Assembly (NCBI RefSeq): GCF_000252955.1
Contig: NC_014228.1
Location: 4,310,701 to 4,374,700, forward strand
Direction of reading: 5' to 3'
Source: Xenorhabdus nematophila ATCC 19061
GTDB taxonomy: Bacteria; Pseudomonadota; Gammaproteobacteria; Enterobacterales; Enterobacteriaceae
DNA length: 64,000 nt
This document shows, piece by piece, positions 11,310 to 22,895 of this stretch. Each line of letters starts with the position of its first letter. The stretch's first letter is position 1. The position numbers and the translations under genes are program-made. The notes beneath the pieces are model-generated. The model saw only the letters and a program-made list of their open reading frames with translations, ran no database searches and had not been told where the DNA came from.

Positions 11310-12524
11310 TTAACCTGCTATAGATGGGAATACCGGTAATAACAGATACAGCTTGATGACCGCAGCATTAACAATATCAATAAAGAATGCCCCGACCATC
11401 GGCACCAGAAGGAATGCCACATGTGACGGCCCGAAACGATCGGTAATCGCCTGCATATTCGCGATAGCCGTTGGCGTTGCCCCCAAGCCAAAACCACAGT
11501 GACCGGCTGACAATACCGCTGCATCGTAATTCTTACCCATCACTCGGTAAGTGACGAAAACAGCATACAGCGCCATCACCACAGATTGCACAGAAAGAAT
11601 AACCAACATCGGCAACGCGAGAGAAGCCAGTTGCCACAGTTTTAAACTCATCAACGCCATTGCGAGGAACAGAGACAGGCTGACATTGCCCAATATTGAA
11701 ACCGCCCGGTCAAATACCCGGTAAAAACCAAGCAAAGACAAACTATTGCTGAGAATGACCCCGATAAACAGGACACACACAAACGTCGGTAATTCAAAAC
11801 TGGTGCCTTGCAACTGTTCCGCAATAAAGCGACCCGCCAACAAGCAAATGGAAATCATCGCGATAGTTTCCAACATCACCAGCGGGGTGATAAGGCGACC
11901 AGTATAAGGTTTCTCAAATGCCGTCGGGATCTCATTATCATCGGCACCTAATCCCGGTGTTTTGGTATTTTTTACCAGGAAGCGAGCAACCGGGCCACCG
12001 ATCAATCCCCCCAGCACCAGACCAAATGTCGCGCAGGCCATGGCAACTTCTGTCGCCCCCTCAAAGCCATAGCGTTCAGAGAAAACTTTCCCCCAGGCAG
12101 CCCCGGTTCCGTGTCCGCCTGAAAGCGTGATAGAACCCGCCAGCAGCCCCATTAATGGGTCAAGGCCAAGCATTTTCGCCAATACGATACCAACCGTGTT
12201 TTGTACCAATAACAGGCCAACCACCACGAAGACAAAAAGTATCAGAAGTTTTCCGCCCGCTTTCAGGCTGGAAAGGTTCGCGTTCAGGCCGATTGTGGCA
12301 AAGAACGTCAACATGAGGGGCTCTGTTAAGGATGAGTCAAAACTGACTTCCCAACCCGTGGCTTGTTTCACCGCCAATAAGACTAAAGCGATCAATAACC
12401 CGCCCGCGACGGGTTCAGGGATTGTATATTTTCCGAGGAACGGAACTGTTTGTACGAGTTTTCTTCCTAGTAGCAAAACAAGAGTGGCAGCAACGAGCGT
12501 GCCATAAATATCCAGATGATACAT
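11310..12524 (-). CDS. gltS: Sodium/glutamate symporter GltS
   Basis: A 404-residue inner-membrane carrier of the ESS family that takes up glutamate with sodium ions. The sequence starts MYHLDIYGTLVAATLVLLLGRKLV and consists of about ten hydrophobic segments in two inverted halves; glycine-rich reentrant-loop sequences (SGGHGTGAAWG and SAGHCGFGLGATPTAIANM) are typical of the family. It lies between recG and xanP as in E. coli, is transcribed divergently from xanP, and ends at a strong terminator. Confidence 0.96.
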   Translation of the reverse strand: MYHLDIYGTLVAATLVLLLGRKLVQTVPFLGKYTIPEPVAGGLLIALVLLAVKQATGWEVSFDSSLTEPLMLTFFATIGLNANLSSLKAGGKLLILFVFVVVGLLLVQNTVGIVLAKMLGLDPLMGLLAGSITLSGGHGTGAAWGKVFSERYGFEGATEVAMACATFGLVLGGLIGGPVARFLVKNTKTPGLGADDNEIPTAFEKPYTGRLITPLVMLETIAMISICLLAGRFIAEQLQGTSFELPTFVCVLFIGVILSNSLSLLGFYRVFDRAVSILGNVSLSLFLAMALMSLKLWQLASLALPMLVILSVQSVVMALYAVFVTYRVMGKNYDAAVLSAGHCGFGLGATPTAIANMQAITDRFGPSHVAFLLVPMVGAFFIDIVNAAVIKLYLLLPVFPSIAG

Positions 12525-12697
12525 TTATGTACCCCATCTATTGTTAATATTATGTAAAATTAATGTGACGTTATAATCATCCTATAAAAACGCCAAGAGC
12601 AGGCAGGGTTCGGATTAGAAAGAAAATTATTAATAAACACAAGTTAAAACATTTAAAAATGTGACGGAATTAAGCCGTTTAGAATAAGGAAAATTTA

Positions 12698-12713
12698 ACG
12701 CAAACGATTGCTT
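12698..12713 (+). promoter_or_regulatory. Putative PurR operator upstream of xanP
   Basis: The 16-base site ACGCAAACGATTGCTT agrees with the gammaproteobacterial PurR consensus (ACGCAAACGTTTGCGT) at 14 of 16 positions. It lies 52 bases before the xanP ATG in the gltS-xanP divergent region. PurR represses purine synthesis and transport genes when hypoxanthine or guanine is bound, so control of a xanthine permease would be logical. The match is seen directly; binding is inferred. Confidence 0.65.
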
Positions 12714-12765
12714 TAATGGTGCGGATCATTAAAATGCGTTGTTTGTCCATCCGGAATTTCATCAT

Positions 12766-14154
12766 ATGACCAATCCAGCCCACAGGTCCAATTCACCAGA
12801 CATTTCCGCAAAATCAGACAATGGATTGATCTATCGCCTGGAAGATAAACCCCCTCTCCCACATGCTCTGTTTGCTGCATGTCAACATTTGCTGGCAATG
12901 TTTGTTGCTGTCATTACCCCACCAATGTTGATTTGTCAGGCGCTTGGACTGCCTGAGCAAGATACACAACGCATTATCAGTATGTCCCTGTTCGCCTCTG
13001 GCCTGGCATCACTGATTCAAATTCGCTCTTGGGGACCCATCGGCTCTGGCTTACTTTCCATTCAGGGAACCAGCTTCAACTTCGTTGCTCCCCTTATTAT
13101 GGGAGGATTGGCATTGAAAAATGGCGGGGCAGATATCCAGACCATGATGGCGGGGCTATTCGGCACACTCATGCTCGCCTCAATAACCGAAGTCCTGCTC
13201 TCTCGTGTGCTACACCTTGCAAGCAGGATCATTACACCTCTGGTCTCTGGCATCGTGGTCATGATTATTGGCCTGTCGTTAATACAGGTAGGCCTGACAT
13301 CAATGGGCGGCGGTTACTCTGCCATTCAAAACGGCACATTTGGTGCACCACAAAACCTGCTGCTGGCTGGGACAGTCCTCGCCGTTATCGTACTGCTCAA
13401 TCGCCAGAAAAACCCTTATCTCCGCGTTGCATCGCTGGTGATTGCCATGACGATAGGTTATCTGGCGGCTTGGTACATGGGGATGCTTCCTTCTTCAACA
13501 CCAAAAGAAGACACCCCCATCATCACCGTACCTTTACCGTTCTATTATGGCCTGTCCTTTGACTGGAATCTCTTGATTCCACTTATTCTGATTTTTATGG
13601 TGACGTCTTTGGAAACCATCGGCGATATCACCGCAACCTCAGATGTTTCAGAACAGCCCGTCAGTGGCCCGCTATATATGAAACGCATCAAGGGTGGGGT
13701 ATTGGCAAATGGGTTAAACTCAATGGCTTCTGCGGTATTCAATACGTTTCCGAACTCCTGTTTTGGCCAAAACAATGGCGTGATCCAACTGACTGGCGTT
13801 GCAAGCCGTTATGTCGGTTACATCATTGCCATTATGTTGATTCTATTAGGGCTATTCCCCGCAGTAGCAGGTTTTGTGCAACATATCCCCGAACCCGTTT
13901 TGGGCGGAGCGACAGTGGTTATGTTTGGCACTATTGCTGCTTCTGGTATCAGAATTGTTTCCCGTGAGCCACTGAATCGCCGCGCCATTATGATAATAGC
14001 CCTGTCATTGGCGGTAGGTTTAGGTGTCTCCCAACAGCCTTTGATTTTGCAATTTGCGCCCGACTGGATGAAAAACTTGTTATCTTCAGGTATTGCCTCA
14101 GGTGGGATAACCGCCATTCTGCTCAATCTGATTTTTCCTCAGGAAAATAGCTGA
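12766..14154 (+). CDS. xanP: Xanthine permease XanP (NCS2 family)
   Basis: Proton-driven xanthine importer of the nucleobase-ascorbate (NAT/NCS2) family in the inner membrane, closely following E. coli XanP. From ATG 12766 it has 462 residues; an in-frame TTG at 12739 is less likely. It has about 14 hydrophobic segments. The family signature is visible as [17 protein letters not shown], and the upstream TM8 region has the conserved glutamate of [19 protein letters not shown]. The PurR-like box just upstream suggests repression by purines. A strong terminator follows. Confidence 0.95.
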   Translation: MTNPAHRSNSPDISAKSDNGLIYRLEDKPPLPHALFAACQHLLAMFVAVITPPMLICQALGLPEQDTQRIISMSLFASGLASLIQIRSWGPIGSGLLSIQGTSFNFVAPLIMGGLALKNGGADIQTMMAGLFGTLMLASITEVLLSRVLHLASRIITPLVSGIVVMIIGLSLIQVGLTSMGGGYSAIQNGTFGAPQNLLLAGTVLAVIVLLNRQKNPYLRVASLVIAMTIGYLAAWYMGMLPSSTPKEDTPIITVPLPFYYGLSFDWNLLIPLILIFMVTSLETIGDITATSDVSEQPVSGPLYMKRIKGGVLANGLNSMASAVFNTFPNSCFGQNNGVIQLTGVASRYVGYIIAIMLILLGLFPAVAGFVQHIPEPVLGGATVVMFGTIAASGIRIVSREPLNRRAIMIIALSLAVGLGVSQQPLILQFAPDWMKNLLSSGIASGGITAILLNLIFPQENS

Positions 14155-14174
14155 TAATCTTGATTCCTTCTTTT

Positions 14175-14203
14175 CTCCCGCTTTTCCCGGCGGGAGATTT
14201 TTT
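14175..14203 (+). terminator. Rho-independent terminator of xanP
   Basis: Stem CTCCCGC/GCGGGAG with an 8-base loop followed by ATTTTTT, 20 bases after the xanP stop. Confidence 0.88.
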
Positions 14204-14355
14204 GCATGTTTATTTTGCGTATTTGTTCGCAATATCTGCCCTCATCCCCCGAAGAAATACATTAAATACTGTTTTTATCGGCACCAGCTATTGAGCACCT
14301 GTACTTTTTACGGCATAAAAGAGTCTCTATTCGGGGGAAATATGAAGGTGAGAAC

Positions 14356-16128
14356 ATGAAATGGTTAGGGAAAAGTTTTGTCGCTCTGTTGTTATTGCTG
14401 ATTATGGCAATTATTGTCATCTATTTTGTTATCCAGACACATTGGGGAGCAAAACAATTAAGTCAATGGATTGACCGGCAAGGACATTATCAGGTCAATA
14501 TCGAAAGCATCAGTCATAGTTGGTTGCAACCAGCCAGCTTAACCTTGAACCACGTGGATATCCGGGATAAACAAAGCCCTTTCTCACTCAATGCCAAGGT
14601 CATCAACCTCGATTTCAAATGGCAGCATCTGCTGAATCTTCAAGATCTCCGCCGCCTGACATTGCAACAAGGCACACTGACGCTATCCGGTAACCCATTT
14701 CCACCACCTGTGAATGCAGATATTTTGCAGCTTAACCAGATGAACGTTCAGCTGAGCAACGACAATATACATATTCAGGGCGAAAATATCACAGGCGGCA
14801 TTACCCCTTGGATACCCGGCATGAAAAACCCATTTGGTCACGGACAATATCAGTTCAGTGCCAGTGTTATCCGTTTAAATGACATTCCCGTTGAAAATAT
14901 CATTATGCAGGGCAGTTACCAGGATAACATTCTGAATATCGACTCCTTTGGCGCGACATTGCTGAAAGGTGCCATTTCTGGCGATGGTCAACGGTTATCC
15001 GATGGCAGCTGGCGGTGGAATAACCTGCTGATTAGTGACATTCGCTGGCAATCGCCAATGACATTGCGTGCAATAAAGGAGAAAGTCAGTCACCTCCCGG
15101 CGGTTTATGTGAAAGATCTCAATATCACCAATGCCAAGCTACAAGGAAAAAATTGGTCTGTCGATTATCTGAACAGCACCATCAAAAACTTAGGTTTACT
15201 CAATGGCAGTTGGGACGCCGAGGATGGTCTGGTTGATTTTCATGCTATGGATATGGCGTTCAATAATGCACAGTTCAGCGATACCCTCGGGAAATTCCAT
15301 TTTTCCGGAGAGACGTTCACCATTGCCAATTTGACGACCCACTATCAAAAAGGGTTGTTTAATATCCAGTCCCAATGGGATCGAAAAAGCCGGCAACTGA
15401 CTCTCAAGAATAGCTCGGTAACAGGCTTGTTTTACAGTTTGCCATCAACTTGGCTCGACGATTTACAAAACCCAGCTCCGGGCTGGATCTCAGGACTGAA
15501 ACTGAATGATATCAGTATCAACAATGCCTTGCTGATTGATACCCATCCTCAGTTCCCGTTCCAGCTCACAACACTTTCAGGTTATGTTGATAATCTGGAT
15601 ATTTTGAAAAATGGTAAATGGGGTTTCTGGAATGGCCAGGCTTCCTTTCAGGCCGCAGCCGGAACCTTCAATAAGATTGAGATAACGCGTCCTTATCTGC
15701 AATTTCACGCAACAGATGACACAATAACCATTGATAAATTGAATGCGTTTACCAATGAAGGATTGTTACAAATTAACGGGACGGCCGCACAACGCACTTC
15801 CCAAACACCTTTTAACCTGAATTTCAAAGGCATGAATGCAGATCTGAACATTCTGCCTCAGTGGGGTTGGGTACCACTCAATATCCAGGGAGAAGGGAAT
15901 TTTTCACTCGCGATCACCGGTGACCTCTCTGCCCATGATATTAAAGGAACAATCAATGGCACATTGGTTGCTGAAGGCAGTAAATCATCAGATAAAGAGT
16001 CACAATCCATTGAGCAGGGCCTGATTTCAACAAATCACTGTCCTTCAACAGCCCCCTCTCCCGCGGATGGTGCGGAAACCGCGTCCCCTGCGACAGAGAG
16101 TAAAATCTGTTCAAAAATCAAGCTGTAG
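14356..16128 (+). CDS. yicH: AsmA-family protein YicH
   Basis: A 590-residue AsmA-like protein with one N-terminal membrane anchor ([20 protein letters not shown]) followed by a long beta-rich periplasmic domain. The family is now linked to transport of phospholipids between the two membranes. YicH is one of the shorter paralogues, and this copy is about 20 residues longer than that of E. coli because of a serine- and alanine-rich C-terminal tail. The synteny xanP-yicH matches E. coli. Its last 11 bases overlap the 3' end of the convergent yiiD, leaving no room for a terminator between them. Confidence 0.88.
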   Translation: MKWLGKSFVALLLLLIMAIIVIYFVIQTHWGAKQLSQWIDRQGHYQVNIESISHSWLQPASLTLNHVDIRDKQSPFSLNAKVINLDFKWQHLLNLQDLRRLTLQQGTLTLSGNPFPPPVNADILQLNQMNVQLSNDNIHIQGENITGGITPWIPGMKNPFGHGQYQFSASVIRLNDIPVENIIMQGSYQDNILNIDSFGATLLKGAISGDGQRLSDGSWRWNNLLISDIRWQSPMTLRAIKEKVSHLPAVYVKDLNITNAKLQGKNWSVDYLNSTIKNLGLLNGSWDAEDGLVDFHAMDMAFNNAQFSDTLGKFHFSGETFTIANLTTHYQKGLFNIQSQWDRKSRQLTLKNSSVTGLFYSLPSTWLDDLQNPAPGWISGLKLNDISINNALLIDTHPQFPFQLTTLSGYVDNLDILKNGKWGFWNGQASFQAAAGTFNKIEITRPYLQFHATDDTITIDKLNAFTNEGLLQINGTAAQRTSQTPFNLNFKGMNADLNILPQWGWVPLNIQGEGNFSLAITGDLSAHDIKGTINGTLVAEGSKSSDKESQSIEQGLISTNHCPSTAPSPADGAETASPATESKICSKIKL

Positions 16129-17035
16129 CAAAGCGCTCGGGAGGCAGGACAATATAAGTACCGGTGAACACGCTACCGACACCCTGTTCACCGCTGACCT
16201 GTACTTCCAGCTTCACACGGGCTTTGTTGCCCCGGGCAAGGCGAGCCAAATCACCGCTCATATTGTTGAAATCTGCGGTGGCGTTGGGACGCCCCGTGAT
16301 GGGCTGCCGATAACGAATATTGGCATCCACTAAAATGATGTCTCCCCCGAGCTGGCGTTCCTGTAGTAACAACCAAATCAACCCCCATGCCGTTAACGTT
16401 GCCTGTGAAAACAGGCTTCCCGCGAAAATAGTATGGTGTGGGTTTTGGTTCCCGGCTTCGGGCATCGTCGTGATAAAACGCTGCCCGGTATATTGCGTGA
16501 TCCGCAATCCCATCTTTTCACTCAAAGGAATATGTTTATGCCATGCCTGCTGCAATTCCGCGCACCAATCAGGACGATGCAGAATATCATCCAGGCTCAT
16601 GATAGGTTTTATCATCAGAAAATGATTAATCGGTGACGTCTTGACGCCATTGATTAAACCACGATTTTCAAAGCCTAATTTCTCAAAAAAATCAACGGCA
16701 TCTTCCCGTGCGCTACACACAATCCGCTTCACCCCCTCTTGTCTGGCTACCGATTCCAATGCCATTGCAATCAGTGTACCTAGCCCTTTCCGCTGCACAC
16801 TCGGGTGAACAGCCAGAAAACGGATAGCCCCTTCGCTGTCTGCATTGATATATAAACGTCCAATAGCAAGCGGATTACCATGTTCATCCACCACCATTTG
16901 ATGATGAGCCATTGAGTCGTAACCATCTTTCTCCGAACCAATAGGCTGATGAAGCGGCTTGCGCAGCATCTCCCAACGAAATTGGTAATAGGTTTCCAAC
17001 TCTTGTTCTGTTTGAGGTACTCTCAGGTGGTACAT
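16118..17035 (-). CDS. yiiD: YiiD: GNAT acetyltransferase-like and hot-dog thioesterase-like fusion
   Basis: A 305-residue two-domain protein like E. coli YiiD. Residues 1-145 form a GNAT fold with the acetyl-CoA loop [15 protein letters not shown]; residues 160-305 match the YiiD C-terminal putative thioesterase (hot-dog) domain, with [22 protein letters not shown]. In E. coli the protein (also called FabY or MadA) has been linked to starting fatty acid synthesis, reportedly by decarboxylating malonyl-ACP; I rely on memory for that. Neighbours are dtd upstream (70 bases from the dtd stop) and yicH, with which its 3' end overlaps. Confidence 0.9.
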   Translation of the reverse strand: MYHLRVPQTEQELETYYQFRWEMLRKPLHQPIGSEKDGYDSMAHHQMVVDEHGNPLAIGRLYINADSEGAIRFLAVHPSVQRKGLGTLIAMALESVARQEGVKRIVCSAREDAVDFFEKLGFENRGLINGVKTSPINHFLMIKPIMSLDDILHRPDWCAELQQAWHKHIPLSEKMGLRITQYTGQRFITTMPEAGNQNPHHTIFAGSLFSQATLTAWGLIWLLLQERQLGGDIILVDANIRYRQPITGRPNATADFNNMSGDLARLARGNKARVKLEVQVSGEQGVGSVFTGTYIVLPPERFATA

Positions 17036-17105
17036 AGAAACAGCCCCTTTTCTTGTGTGTTGTCGTTGTAGTCAGGGAAACGCATCCGGCACACTGTGGG
17101 TTACT

Positions 17106-17543
17106 TTACACCTGCAACCAGAAAGTCACGGGTCCGTCATTGATTAAACTGACTTCCATATCCGCAGCAAATTTCCCCGTTTCTGTTTTTACACCAGTTT
17201 TACGGCACTGTTCAACAAAATAGCGATAAAGCTCATCTGCTTTTTTCGGCTCAGCACCACCAGAAAAACTGGGTCTTAAGCCCTTCTGAGTATCCGCAGC
17301 CAAGGTAAACTGGGATACAACCAGCAAGCTGCCATTGGCTTGCCGGACATTCAGATTCATTTTTACCTGCTCATCGCTGAATACCCGATACCCGATGACT
17401 TTTTCGCATAAACGCTGTGCTTTTTGTGGAGTGTCGTCTTTTTCAACCCCCAATAACACCAGCAATCCCTGTCCGATTTCCCCCATTTTTTCACCTTCAA
17501 CAACAACCTTTGCCTGTGTGACGCGCTGAATTAATGCGATCAT
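17106..17543 (-). CDS. dtd: D-aminoacyl-tRNA deacylase
   Basis: Removes D-amino acids, and glycine misloaded on tRNA-Ala, from tRNAs. The frame is open to 17876, but the ATG at 17543 gives the standard 145 residues starting [17 protein letters not shown]. The two catalytic signatures are visible: [12 protein letters not shown] and the cross-subunit GPVT motif ([11 protein letters not shown]) at the C-terminus. It is encoded with yiiD, the same pairing as in E. coli. Confidence 0.96.
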   Translation of the reverse strand: MIALIQRVTQAKVVVEGEKMGEIGQGLLVLLGVEKDDTPQKAQRLCEKVIGYRVFSDEQVKMNLNVRQANGSLLVVSQFTLAADTQKGLRPSFSGGAEPKKADELYRYFVEQCRKTGVKTETGKFAADMEVSLINDGPVTFWLQV

Positions 17544-17831
17544 TTTTTTACCTATGATCCTTGCCCTGCCCGGGCAAGGAGAGTGGAAGAAAACATCATC
17601 AATCATCACGTTACCCATATTGAAAAAATACAGCATAATCCCTCCTGACTGATGCCTGCCGTTTGCTACTTTTAGCATAATTTTATGCAGAAAAAAGGAT
17701 GGATTGGCAAAAAAACAAACAAATGATTTTTTAATGAATTGCTGTTGAAGCGCGTGCTGACTGTGCAGCCAGATCCTTGAGAATAGATGATTAAAACCGA
17801 ATGCAGGGAAGCAATGAGTGGCAGGAATACC

Positions 17832-17859
17832 CAAAAAACTCAGGGTGCCGAAACACCCT
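17832..17859 (-). terminator. Rho-independent terminator of bipA
   Basis: On the minus strand the stem AGGGTG/CACCCT is followed within three bases by a run of six T, about 45 bases beyond the bipA stop. Confidence 0.75.
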
Positions 17860-17903
17860 AAGCTGTACATCTTCAATCTGTCACACGCAATGACGCTGAA
17901 ATA

Positions 17904-19727
17904 TTAAGCGTCTTTGCTACGATTTGCGCGGCGACGATCGTTTTCGGTCAAATGGCGTTTACGCAGGCGAATTGACTGTGGCGTCACTTCAACCAGTTCG
18001 TCATCATCAATAAACTCCAGCGCCTGCTCCAACGTTTTCTTGATATGTGGAGACAACGTTGTCGCTTCATCTGTTCCTGATGCACGGACGTTAGTCAGTT
18101 TCTTACCCGTCAGACAGTTAACTGTCAGGTCATTGGAACGAGAGTGAATACCGATGAGCTGGCCTTCATACACTTCAGTACCGTGACCGAGCAGCAATTT
18201 ACCACGCTCTTGCAGGCTGTACAGTGCGTAAGCAACCGCTTTACCCTGACCATTGGAGATCAGTACACCATTCTGACGACGACCGATCTCACCCGGGCGG
18301 ACATCATCGTAGTGGCTGAATGTTGCGTACAGCAAACCTGTACCCGAAGTCATGGTCATGAACTCAGTACGGAAGCCAATCAGACCACGGCTTGGGATCA
18401 CGTAATCAAGACGAACGCGTCCTTTACCATCTGGCAGCATGTCACGCATTTCCCCTTTACGCTCACCCAGAGCCTGCATTACATCACCCTGATGCTGTTC
18501 TTCGATATCCAGAGTAACCTGCTCGAAAGGCTCCTGCTTACGACCATCAATTTCGCGGTAGATAACTTTCGGACGGGAAACACCCAGCTCAAAACCTTCA
18601 CGACGCATATTCTCAATCAGAACGGACAAGTGCAGTTCACCACGGCCTGAAACACGGAATGCGTCCGGATCTTCAGTTTCTTCAACACGCAGTGCTACGT
18701 TGTGAACCAGCTCTTTTTTCAGACGATCAAGGATCTGACGAGAAGTGACATATTTACCTTCACGACCACAGAACGGAGAGGTATTGACGCAGAAGTACAT
18801 GCTAACAGTCGGCTCATCAACCGCCAGTGCCGGCAATGCTTCAACCGCATTGACTTCACACAGGGTATCAGAGATGTTCAGATCGCCCAGACCGGTAATT
18901 GCGATGATATCACCCGCTTCCACCTTATCAGACTCAATGCGATCTAATCCCAGATGGCTGTAGACTTTACCCACTTTACCGTTACGCGTTTTACCTTCGC
19001 TATCGATAATAGTGATGTTCTGGTTTGGTTTTACCGAACCACGTTTAATACGCCCGATACCGATAACACCAACATAGTTGTTGTAATCCAGCTGTGAAAT
19101 TTGCATCTGGAATGAGCCATCAAGATCAACCTTCGGGGGTTCAACATGATCAACAATTGCCTGATACAGCGGGGTCATATCTTCAGCCATCTCAGTATGG
19201 TCATTACCTGCAATTCCCATCAGCGCAGAAGCATAAACGATAGGGAAATCCAGCTGTTCATCGGTCGCACCAAGATTGACAAACAGGTCAAATACCTGAT
19301 CCACAACCCAGTCCGGACGCGCGCCCGGGCGGTCAACTTTGTTGATAACCACGATAGGCTTCAGGCCGTGGGCAAACGCTTTCTGGGTTACAAAGCGAGT
19401 CTGTGGCATCGGGCCATCCATCGCATCAACCAGCAGCAGGACACTGTCTACCATTGACATAACACGCTCAACTTCACCACCAAAATCGGCGTGGCCCGGG
19501 GTGTCTACGATATTGATGCGGTAATCATTCCATTTAATGGCAGTATTTTTCGCGAGGATGGTAATACCACGTTCTTTTTCCAGATCGTTGGAATCCATCA
19601 CACGCTCAGTCGTTGCAGCACGCTCACCGAAAGTACCAGACTGTTGCAGGAGTTTATCAACCAGCGTGGTTTTGCCATGGTCGACGTGAGCGATGATGGC
19701 GATATTTCTTAAGTTATTAATTGACAA
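17904..19727 (-). CDS. typA: Ribosome-associated GTPase BipA/TypA
   Basis: A 607-residue translational GTPase related to EF-G and LepA that helps assembly of the 50S subunit at low temperature and under stress. The G domain has [11 protein letters not shown] at 13-23, the switch-I sequence [26 protein letters not shown] and NKVDRPGA. Domain II, domain III, the V-like domain and the BipA-specific C-terminal domain (ending [19 protein letters not shown]) all follow in the expected order. Length equals the E. coli protein. In E. coli typA is divergent from glnA; here the upstream flank is accessory DNA, so this marks a synteny break. Confidence 0.96.
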   Translation of the reverse strand: MSINNLRNIAIIAHVDHGKTTLVDKLLQQSGTFGERAATTERVMDSNDLEKERGITILAKNTAIKWNDYRINIVDTPGHADFGGEVERVMSMVDSVLLLVDAMDGPMPQTRFVTQKAFAHGLKPIVVINKVDRPGARPDWVVDQVFDLFVNLGATDEQLDFPIVYASALMGIAGNDHTEMAEDMTPLYQAIVDHVEPPKVDLDGSFQMQISQLDYNNYVGVIGIGRIKRGSVKPNQNITIIDSEGKTRNGKVGKVYSHLGLDRIESDKVEAGDIIAITGLGDLNISDTLCEVNAVEALPALAVDEPTVSMYFCVNTSPFCGREGKYVTSRQILDRLKKELVHNVALRVEETEDPDAFRVSGRGELHLSVLIENMRREGFELGVSRPKVIYREIDGRKQEPFEQVTLDIEEQHQGDVMQALGERKGEMRDMLPDGKGRVRLDYVIPSRGLIGFRTEFMTMTSGTGLLYATFSHYDDVRPGEIGRRQNGVLISNGQGKAVAYALYSLQERGKLLLGHGTEVYEGQLIGIHSRSNDLTVNCLTGKKLTNVRASGTDEATTLSPHIKKTLEQALEFIDDDELVEVTPQSIRLRKRHLTENDRRRANRSKDA

Positions 19728-20334
19728 GTATTTTTACCGTTTTATCTATCTGAAGAATTGTCAGGACAGATGCAATATGGCAGAACGCCACTACACCACC
19801 CAACACAAATATGCTGCTATTTTACACGTTATGGCTACAGAGTGAAATAAATGTGAGATGTATCACCCTAAAAATTGATTTGTACTTTATATCCGAGTTC
19901 CTGCTGTATTCGTTAAACACATGTTCTCAGCGACATAATAATCAATATTATTGGAAATTTGCTCCCTTAACCATCACCCTAAATTTAAATCTATTGAGCA
20001 GCTGAGCTTATTAGATGATTTTATTTGAGTAAATAAAGAAACTTTATTTTCCCTATCCATTGATCATATTGATGCCATTTTATCGTTGCATTATTTTGTT
20101 TTTGATCATCATGTCAGCCAATGAAAATCCGTTCAATAAGTGATTAAAGCGTAAAATTTCATTGATATCAAAAGAAATATCTTTCGATAACTGTTTTCTA
20201 TCAGTCAATAACTATTCTTCATCGCCTAATCTGCAATGTTTTCTAAAATATAGAATTAGGGTAAATAGACTCATTTTTATGCGTTAGCCTCAAAAGTGAG
20301 ATGGTAAATAATAATTTATTCTGAGGTGCTTTAT
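19728..20334. other. AT-rich intergenic region upstream of typA
   Basis: About 600 bases without a convincing gene on either strand. It should carry the typA promoter on the minus strand and marks the passage from core genes into strongly AT-rich accessory DNA. I could not define promoter boxes. Confidence 0.5.
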
Positions 20335-20562
20335 ATGTCTTCATATATTAGTAAATTGATTGTTCTTTTTACTATTATTTATGCGTTACTGACACCTTCT
20401 ACAATGATGACTGCCTTTGCCGAAGGTAACCTGACGACGAATAAAATATCTGCTCAACAAACAGATAAGAAAGACAATTTAATAGAACAAGCCAAATCCT
20501 ATGCCTTGGGTCACCTGAATAGTCAGGGTGAGAGCATGAAAGGCTTATTTTTGATCAAATAG
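20335..20562 (+). pseudogene. Remnant: secreted protein N-terminus, possibly invasin/intimin-like
   Basis: Seventy-five codons from ATG 20335, preceded by the ribosome binding site GAGG. They encode a clear Sec signal peptide (hydrophobic segment, then MMTAFAEG) and a short segment EQAKSYALGHLNSQGES that resembles the start of inverse autotransporters (invasin/intimin family), where a similar ALG-x-LNS stretch precedes the beta-barrel. The frame stops abruptly at 20562, so I read it as the truncated 5' end of a surface protein. It could instead be a small secreted peptide. It precedes the related remnants at 20627-23210. Confidence 0.45.
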
Positions 20563-20626
20563 AGCAAATAAAATACTAAGCAAGCCTTAACAAGACCATT
20601 CTGAGTTATTTTTGCTCGATATGTGA

Positions 20627-20839
20627 TTGTATAACACACAATTAAAGCTTAAAAAACGTTCACGCTCTCGCCCTGCACATATACCCTGTAAAGATCTGAT
20701 ATATTACGCTTATGGTATTCCCGGGACTATTAAATTTGATTATGAGTGTCTAGTGGGTATAGAAACAAAATATGGACAAGTTTGGCAAGGGCGAATTGAT
20801 ACCAGAGTAGATACAACTGCTCCATGTGCTGAAGGGTAA
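20627..20839 (+). pseudogene. Remnant: C-terminal end of an Ig-like domain protein (copy 1)
   Basis: Unrecognised as a named family. The last 40 or so residues (TIKFDYECLVGIETKYGQ, then VWQGRIDT) align with the C-terminus of the larger broken gene at 20974-22540 (IWFDYEVSIEKEIKYGK, then IWTGYIST). It therefore looks like the tail of an upstream paralogue whose body was deleted between 20562 and 20627. The TTG at 20627 is only where the open frame begins, not a credible start. Confidence 0.5.
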
Positions 20840-20973
20840 AATTCGTTTTCATATTTTGACTGAATATTAATTATCAAATAATAATGCAATAGAATTAATA
20901 AGGAGCTATTTTTAATAATCAATACAATCCAGAAAAGCTCCATTAATAATAAAATAAACATAGGAGAAAGAAA

Positions 20974-22540
20974 ATGAATATTCCAATGCAATATTCCTTA
21001 TCCCACAATGCTGATTTAATCAAGGGACAATCTTTTACACTAACAGTAACCCTAAATATAGAATCCGATACTGACATTAACGGAAATACAATATCATTCA
21101 AGAATTACAAATATATTACACCACCAAATAATACGCCTCTGAATTTATCAGATGATAAAAAAACAGCAATTGCATATTGTGATATAATAGTTCACGGAAA
21201 AATACCAAAAAATGAAAAAATAATATTTGATGTTGATACAACGCTAAGTGGTTATCAGTCTGGACATTTCGAATGCACACCCAGAACAATAGATGAAAAC
21301 ACCTTAATACTCACTGTTGATAATAATTTTTTAGATTTACCTTCTGGAGAAAACAACCCATCACTAACAGGCACTACTTGCTCTAATATTTTAGGAGAAA
21401 CCTATTGCACTGAAAGTACATACCGTTATTAAGGATATAAATCAACAAACACTATCAGGTGTTCCAGTATTAATTACTGATGTTATAACGAATAATTTGA
21501 ATAAATTTATCATCTATGATTTCAACGCTAAAAAGATAGTCAATGCAAGAACAGTAAATAACTATGATCAACTATTTATAAACTCAGATAAAGATGGAAA
21601 CGTGATATTTTATCTTTATTCACAAGAGTCATTGTCAGTTGTTCTTAAATTAATTTCTATGATAGAAGGGGTAACTCAGCCTAAACCAGCAAGCTCTACG
21701 ATCTATGCCATCAGTAATACTTTACAATCTCCAAATTATCTATGGATGCCAGAAATTTTAGGGTTTTGGTCAGGAAATTTGACCTCTGATGGCCCTGAGA
21801 CCTTTCTTACTAAGATAGACAAATATGACTAAGCAAAACCTAATGACATTATTGTCTTTTACGTTAATGGAAAACGAACCGATCACATAGTAGAAATTCA
21901 AGATATAAATACAGATTTAGGTTCTTATAGTATTAAATTACCTTACAACATGTTTGAATATGGTAAATTATCCACATTCTCTTACCTAGTTATTTTATTG
22001 AGTGGTACAGTAGAAGTTTCTTATTCGATACAATTAACTTATATGGGAGGAGTGATATATGAACCTGATCCTAAGGTAAAAAGAGATTATGATCCCTGTA
22101 TAGTTTATACCAGCCTTTATCTTAATCCTGAAGTTGAAACACACTATATACCTCAAGTCACTACTATTAGTTATGACAGTATAAAAAATTATCTATTTAA
22201 TACTGCTCGTCCGAATACTGGGTTATTTGTTGTCATTTTAGGTTCTAATGATTCAAAAACAAATGTACCATTAGGCTCTAAAGTCACATTAACTGTATAT
22301 GTCGAGTCAGAAAATAAGAACTTCAAGTATAGTCCTAAACCACAAAAAATGCCAACAACATTAGATAATGATGGGTATGCAAAGGCAGTTTTTCATATTG
22401 ATTATGATATTCTTGTTAATGTTAAAGACTATCCTAATCGAGGGTCTGGAAACATCTGGTTTGACTATGAAGTTTCTATAGAAAAAGAAATAAAATATGG
22501 GAAGATTTGGACAGGGTACATTAGTACAGTACCGGAATAA
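20974..22540 (+). pseudogene. Ig-like beta-domain protein gene, broken by a frameshift and a stop (copy 2)
   Basis: Three frames that read as one gene of about 520 codons. It starts MNIPMQYSLSHNADLIKG at ATG 20974 behind the ribosome binding site AGGAG. A frameshift between 21395 and 21432 moves translation by one base, and a TAA at 21830-21832 interrupts an otherwise open frame that continues to 22540. The N-terminal block (GQSFTLTVTLNIES... to the FDVDTT region) and the C-terminal block (GSKVTLTVYVES... to FDYEVSIE) resemble each other, suggesting two immunoglobulin-like domains around a middle region (SGVPVLITD, INSDKDGNVIFYL) like bacterial Big domains. No signal peptide is visible. Codon use is very AT-rich compared with the flanking core genes. 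A surface or secreted role is inferred only. Confidence 0.6.
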
Positions 22541-22704
22541 TATAATTATAAGTGTGGAATATAAGTGTATTTTTTATAAAACACATCTTACCCACAAGGA
22601 ATTAAGATATAATTTTGCGTTTTTTTTATTATTATAGATGATGATTAAATAATATTTTAAAATCGTGAATAACTTCCTTTCCCTATACAATCCAGGGGGG
22701 GGCC

Positions 22705-22895
22705 AGGGCGCGAGCACACTATTTTAGCTGCGTTTTTAAGATGATTATCTCTTAATGTTCAGTTTTAATAGTGTTTTTATCGAGTGAAATTTAATCGCAC
22801 AGGCAATTCTTTAGACTTTTATAGAAAACTAAAGAATTAAAGAACAAGATTGACATTTTAAGTTCAAATATTAATCAAAGTATGCTCGCGCCCTG
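22705..22895. mobile_element. MITE-like element with ISAs1-type ends
   Basis: A 191-bp non-coding element bounded by inverted repeats: left end CAGGGCGCGAGCACACTATT, right end (reverse complement) CAGGGCGCGAGCATACTTTG. Both sides are flanked by A, a G-run (nine or eight G) and C, a plausible duplicated target of about 10 bases. The same end sequence occurs at 57651-57670 beside an ISAs1-family transposase start, so this looks like a non-autonomous derivative moved by that family. Confidence 0.75.

Noticed and set aside
19811..20005. 64-codon frame upstream of typA
   Set aside because: AT-rich chance frame with no ribosome binding site or homology that I recognise.
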